Below, piece after piece: positions 14,615-14,733 of a DNA stretch of 14,733 bases. Each line of letters opens with the position of its first letter. The first letter of the stretch is position 1. Position numbers and translations under genes: made by a program. The DNA is from an uncultured Eggerthellaceae bacterium. Its GTDB lineage: Bacteria; Actinomycetota; Coriobacteriia; Coriobacteriales; Eggerthellaceae. The notes beneath the pieces are model-generated. The model did no database searches and was not told where the DNA came from. It saw only the letters and a list, made by a program, of their open reading frames with translations. The stretch spans positions 1-14,733 of the forward strand of contig CAJUQH010000027.1 in NCBI GenBank assembly GCA_910588095.1, in the 5' to 3' direction.

Positions 14615-14731
14615 TTAAAAACGCGTCGCCCCCCCCCGCGAATTCGCAGGGGCTTCAGCCAAGGCTTGAACTGGAATCTGGAAAGTCCAACATTTATCGC
14701 AACAGGTGCCAGACTCGCCTGTTTCCGGGGC
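14615..14731 (-). other. Upstream coding fragment out of frame with the giant gene
   Basis: A second minus-strand frame runs from the window edge to a TAA at 14615-14617. It encodes ESGTCCDKCWTFQIPVQALAEAPANS and then runs through the G tract; the PVQALA segment resembles a signal-peptide cleavage site or a domain boundary. No hydrophobic signal core or start codon is visible, so the gene begins outside the window or the edge sequence is imperfect. With one extra G in the tract, this frame would continue directly into the low-complexity linker of the giant protein (DAFLTASETAAQAADSAQSS). Confidence 0.5.
14629..14637 (-). repeat. Nine-G homopolymer on the coding strand
   Basis: Nine C in a row on the plus strand (G on the coding strand) sit where the upstream coding fragment and the giant frame part company. 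As read, the upstream frame stops at 14615-14617 and the downstream frame is closed by a TGA at 14655-14657. Ten or seven G would fuse them. Homopolymers of this length slip during replication and are also classic sequencing-error sites. Confidence 0.85.
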
Positions 14732-14733
14732 TA

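Noticed and set aside
12810..14618. 602-codon plus-strand open frame opposite the giant gene
   Set aside because: The minus strand carries LRR and module structure there. The plus frame is Arg/Gly-rich without domain signatures.

Overview
The window looks like chromosomal DNA from a high-GC, gut-type actinobacterium of the class Coriobacteriia, most likely the family Eggerthellaceae. The reasons are GC-rich codon use in the housekeeping genes, an EpsC-type serine acetyltransferase, and very large secreted proteins with BspA-like leucine-rich repeats, InlB-like repeats and a C-terminal DUF6273-type domain. The placement is inferred from protein style; no rRNA or tRNA gene is present to confirm it.

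Layout from left to right. 1-318 (minus) is the N-terminus of a secreted protein with a clear signal peptide, cut by the window edge. 319-836 is an AT-rich control region. It holds a large nested inverted repeat (426-578), a terminator-like hairpin (665-685) and a symmetric four-site operator array (711-801). 837-2093 (plus) is a class II Fic AMP-transferase with a C-terminal winged helix; its base composition is closer to even than its neighbours'. 2334-3296 (plus) is a ten-helix TDT/TehA-SLAC1 family transporter. It converges on leuS (3324-5882, minus). Next come a small zinc-ribbon protein (6112-6435, minus), the divergent GTPase gene engB/ysxC (6478-7092, plus), cysE (7089-8015, minus, sharing a CTAG stop with engB), and a membrane-anchored DUF218/SanA-like protein (8064-9005, minus). 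After a structured intergenic inverted repeat (9140-9277), most of the right third is one giant extracellular protein gene (9312 to at least 14480, minus).

The core block from 3324 to 9005 is ordinary housekeeping: leucine charging, ribosome assembly and cysteine synthesis. Near-consensus -10 boxes lie just upstream of leuS and cysE. The two ends are accessory: secreted protein genes on the same strand, mosaic base composition, and unusual repeats.

The most interesting points are these. (1) A run of nine G on the coding strand near the 5' end of the giant gene separates two frames that would join if the run had ten or seven G, which suggests either a phase-variable switch or a sequencing error. 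(2) A near-perfectly symmetric array of four GTATAAATAA half-sites around a central TTTCGCGAAA palindrome sits in front of the Fic gene. (3) A 153-bp nested inverted repeat encloses a candidate promoter for the left-edge secreted protein. (4) The giant protein contains a diverged duplication of a roughly 330-residue module and ends in a domain resembling the variable-region domains of some diversity-generating retroelement targets.
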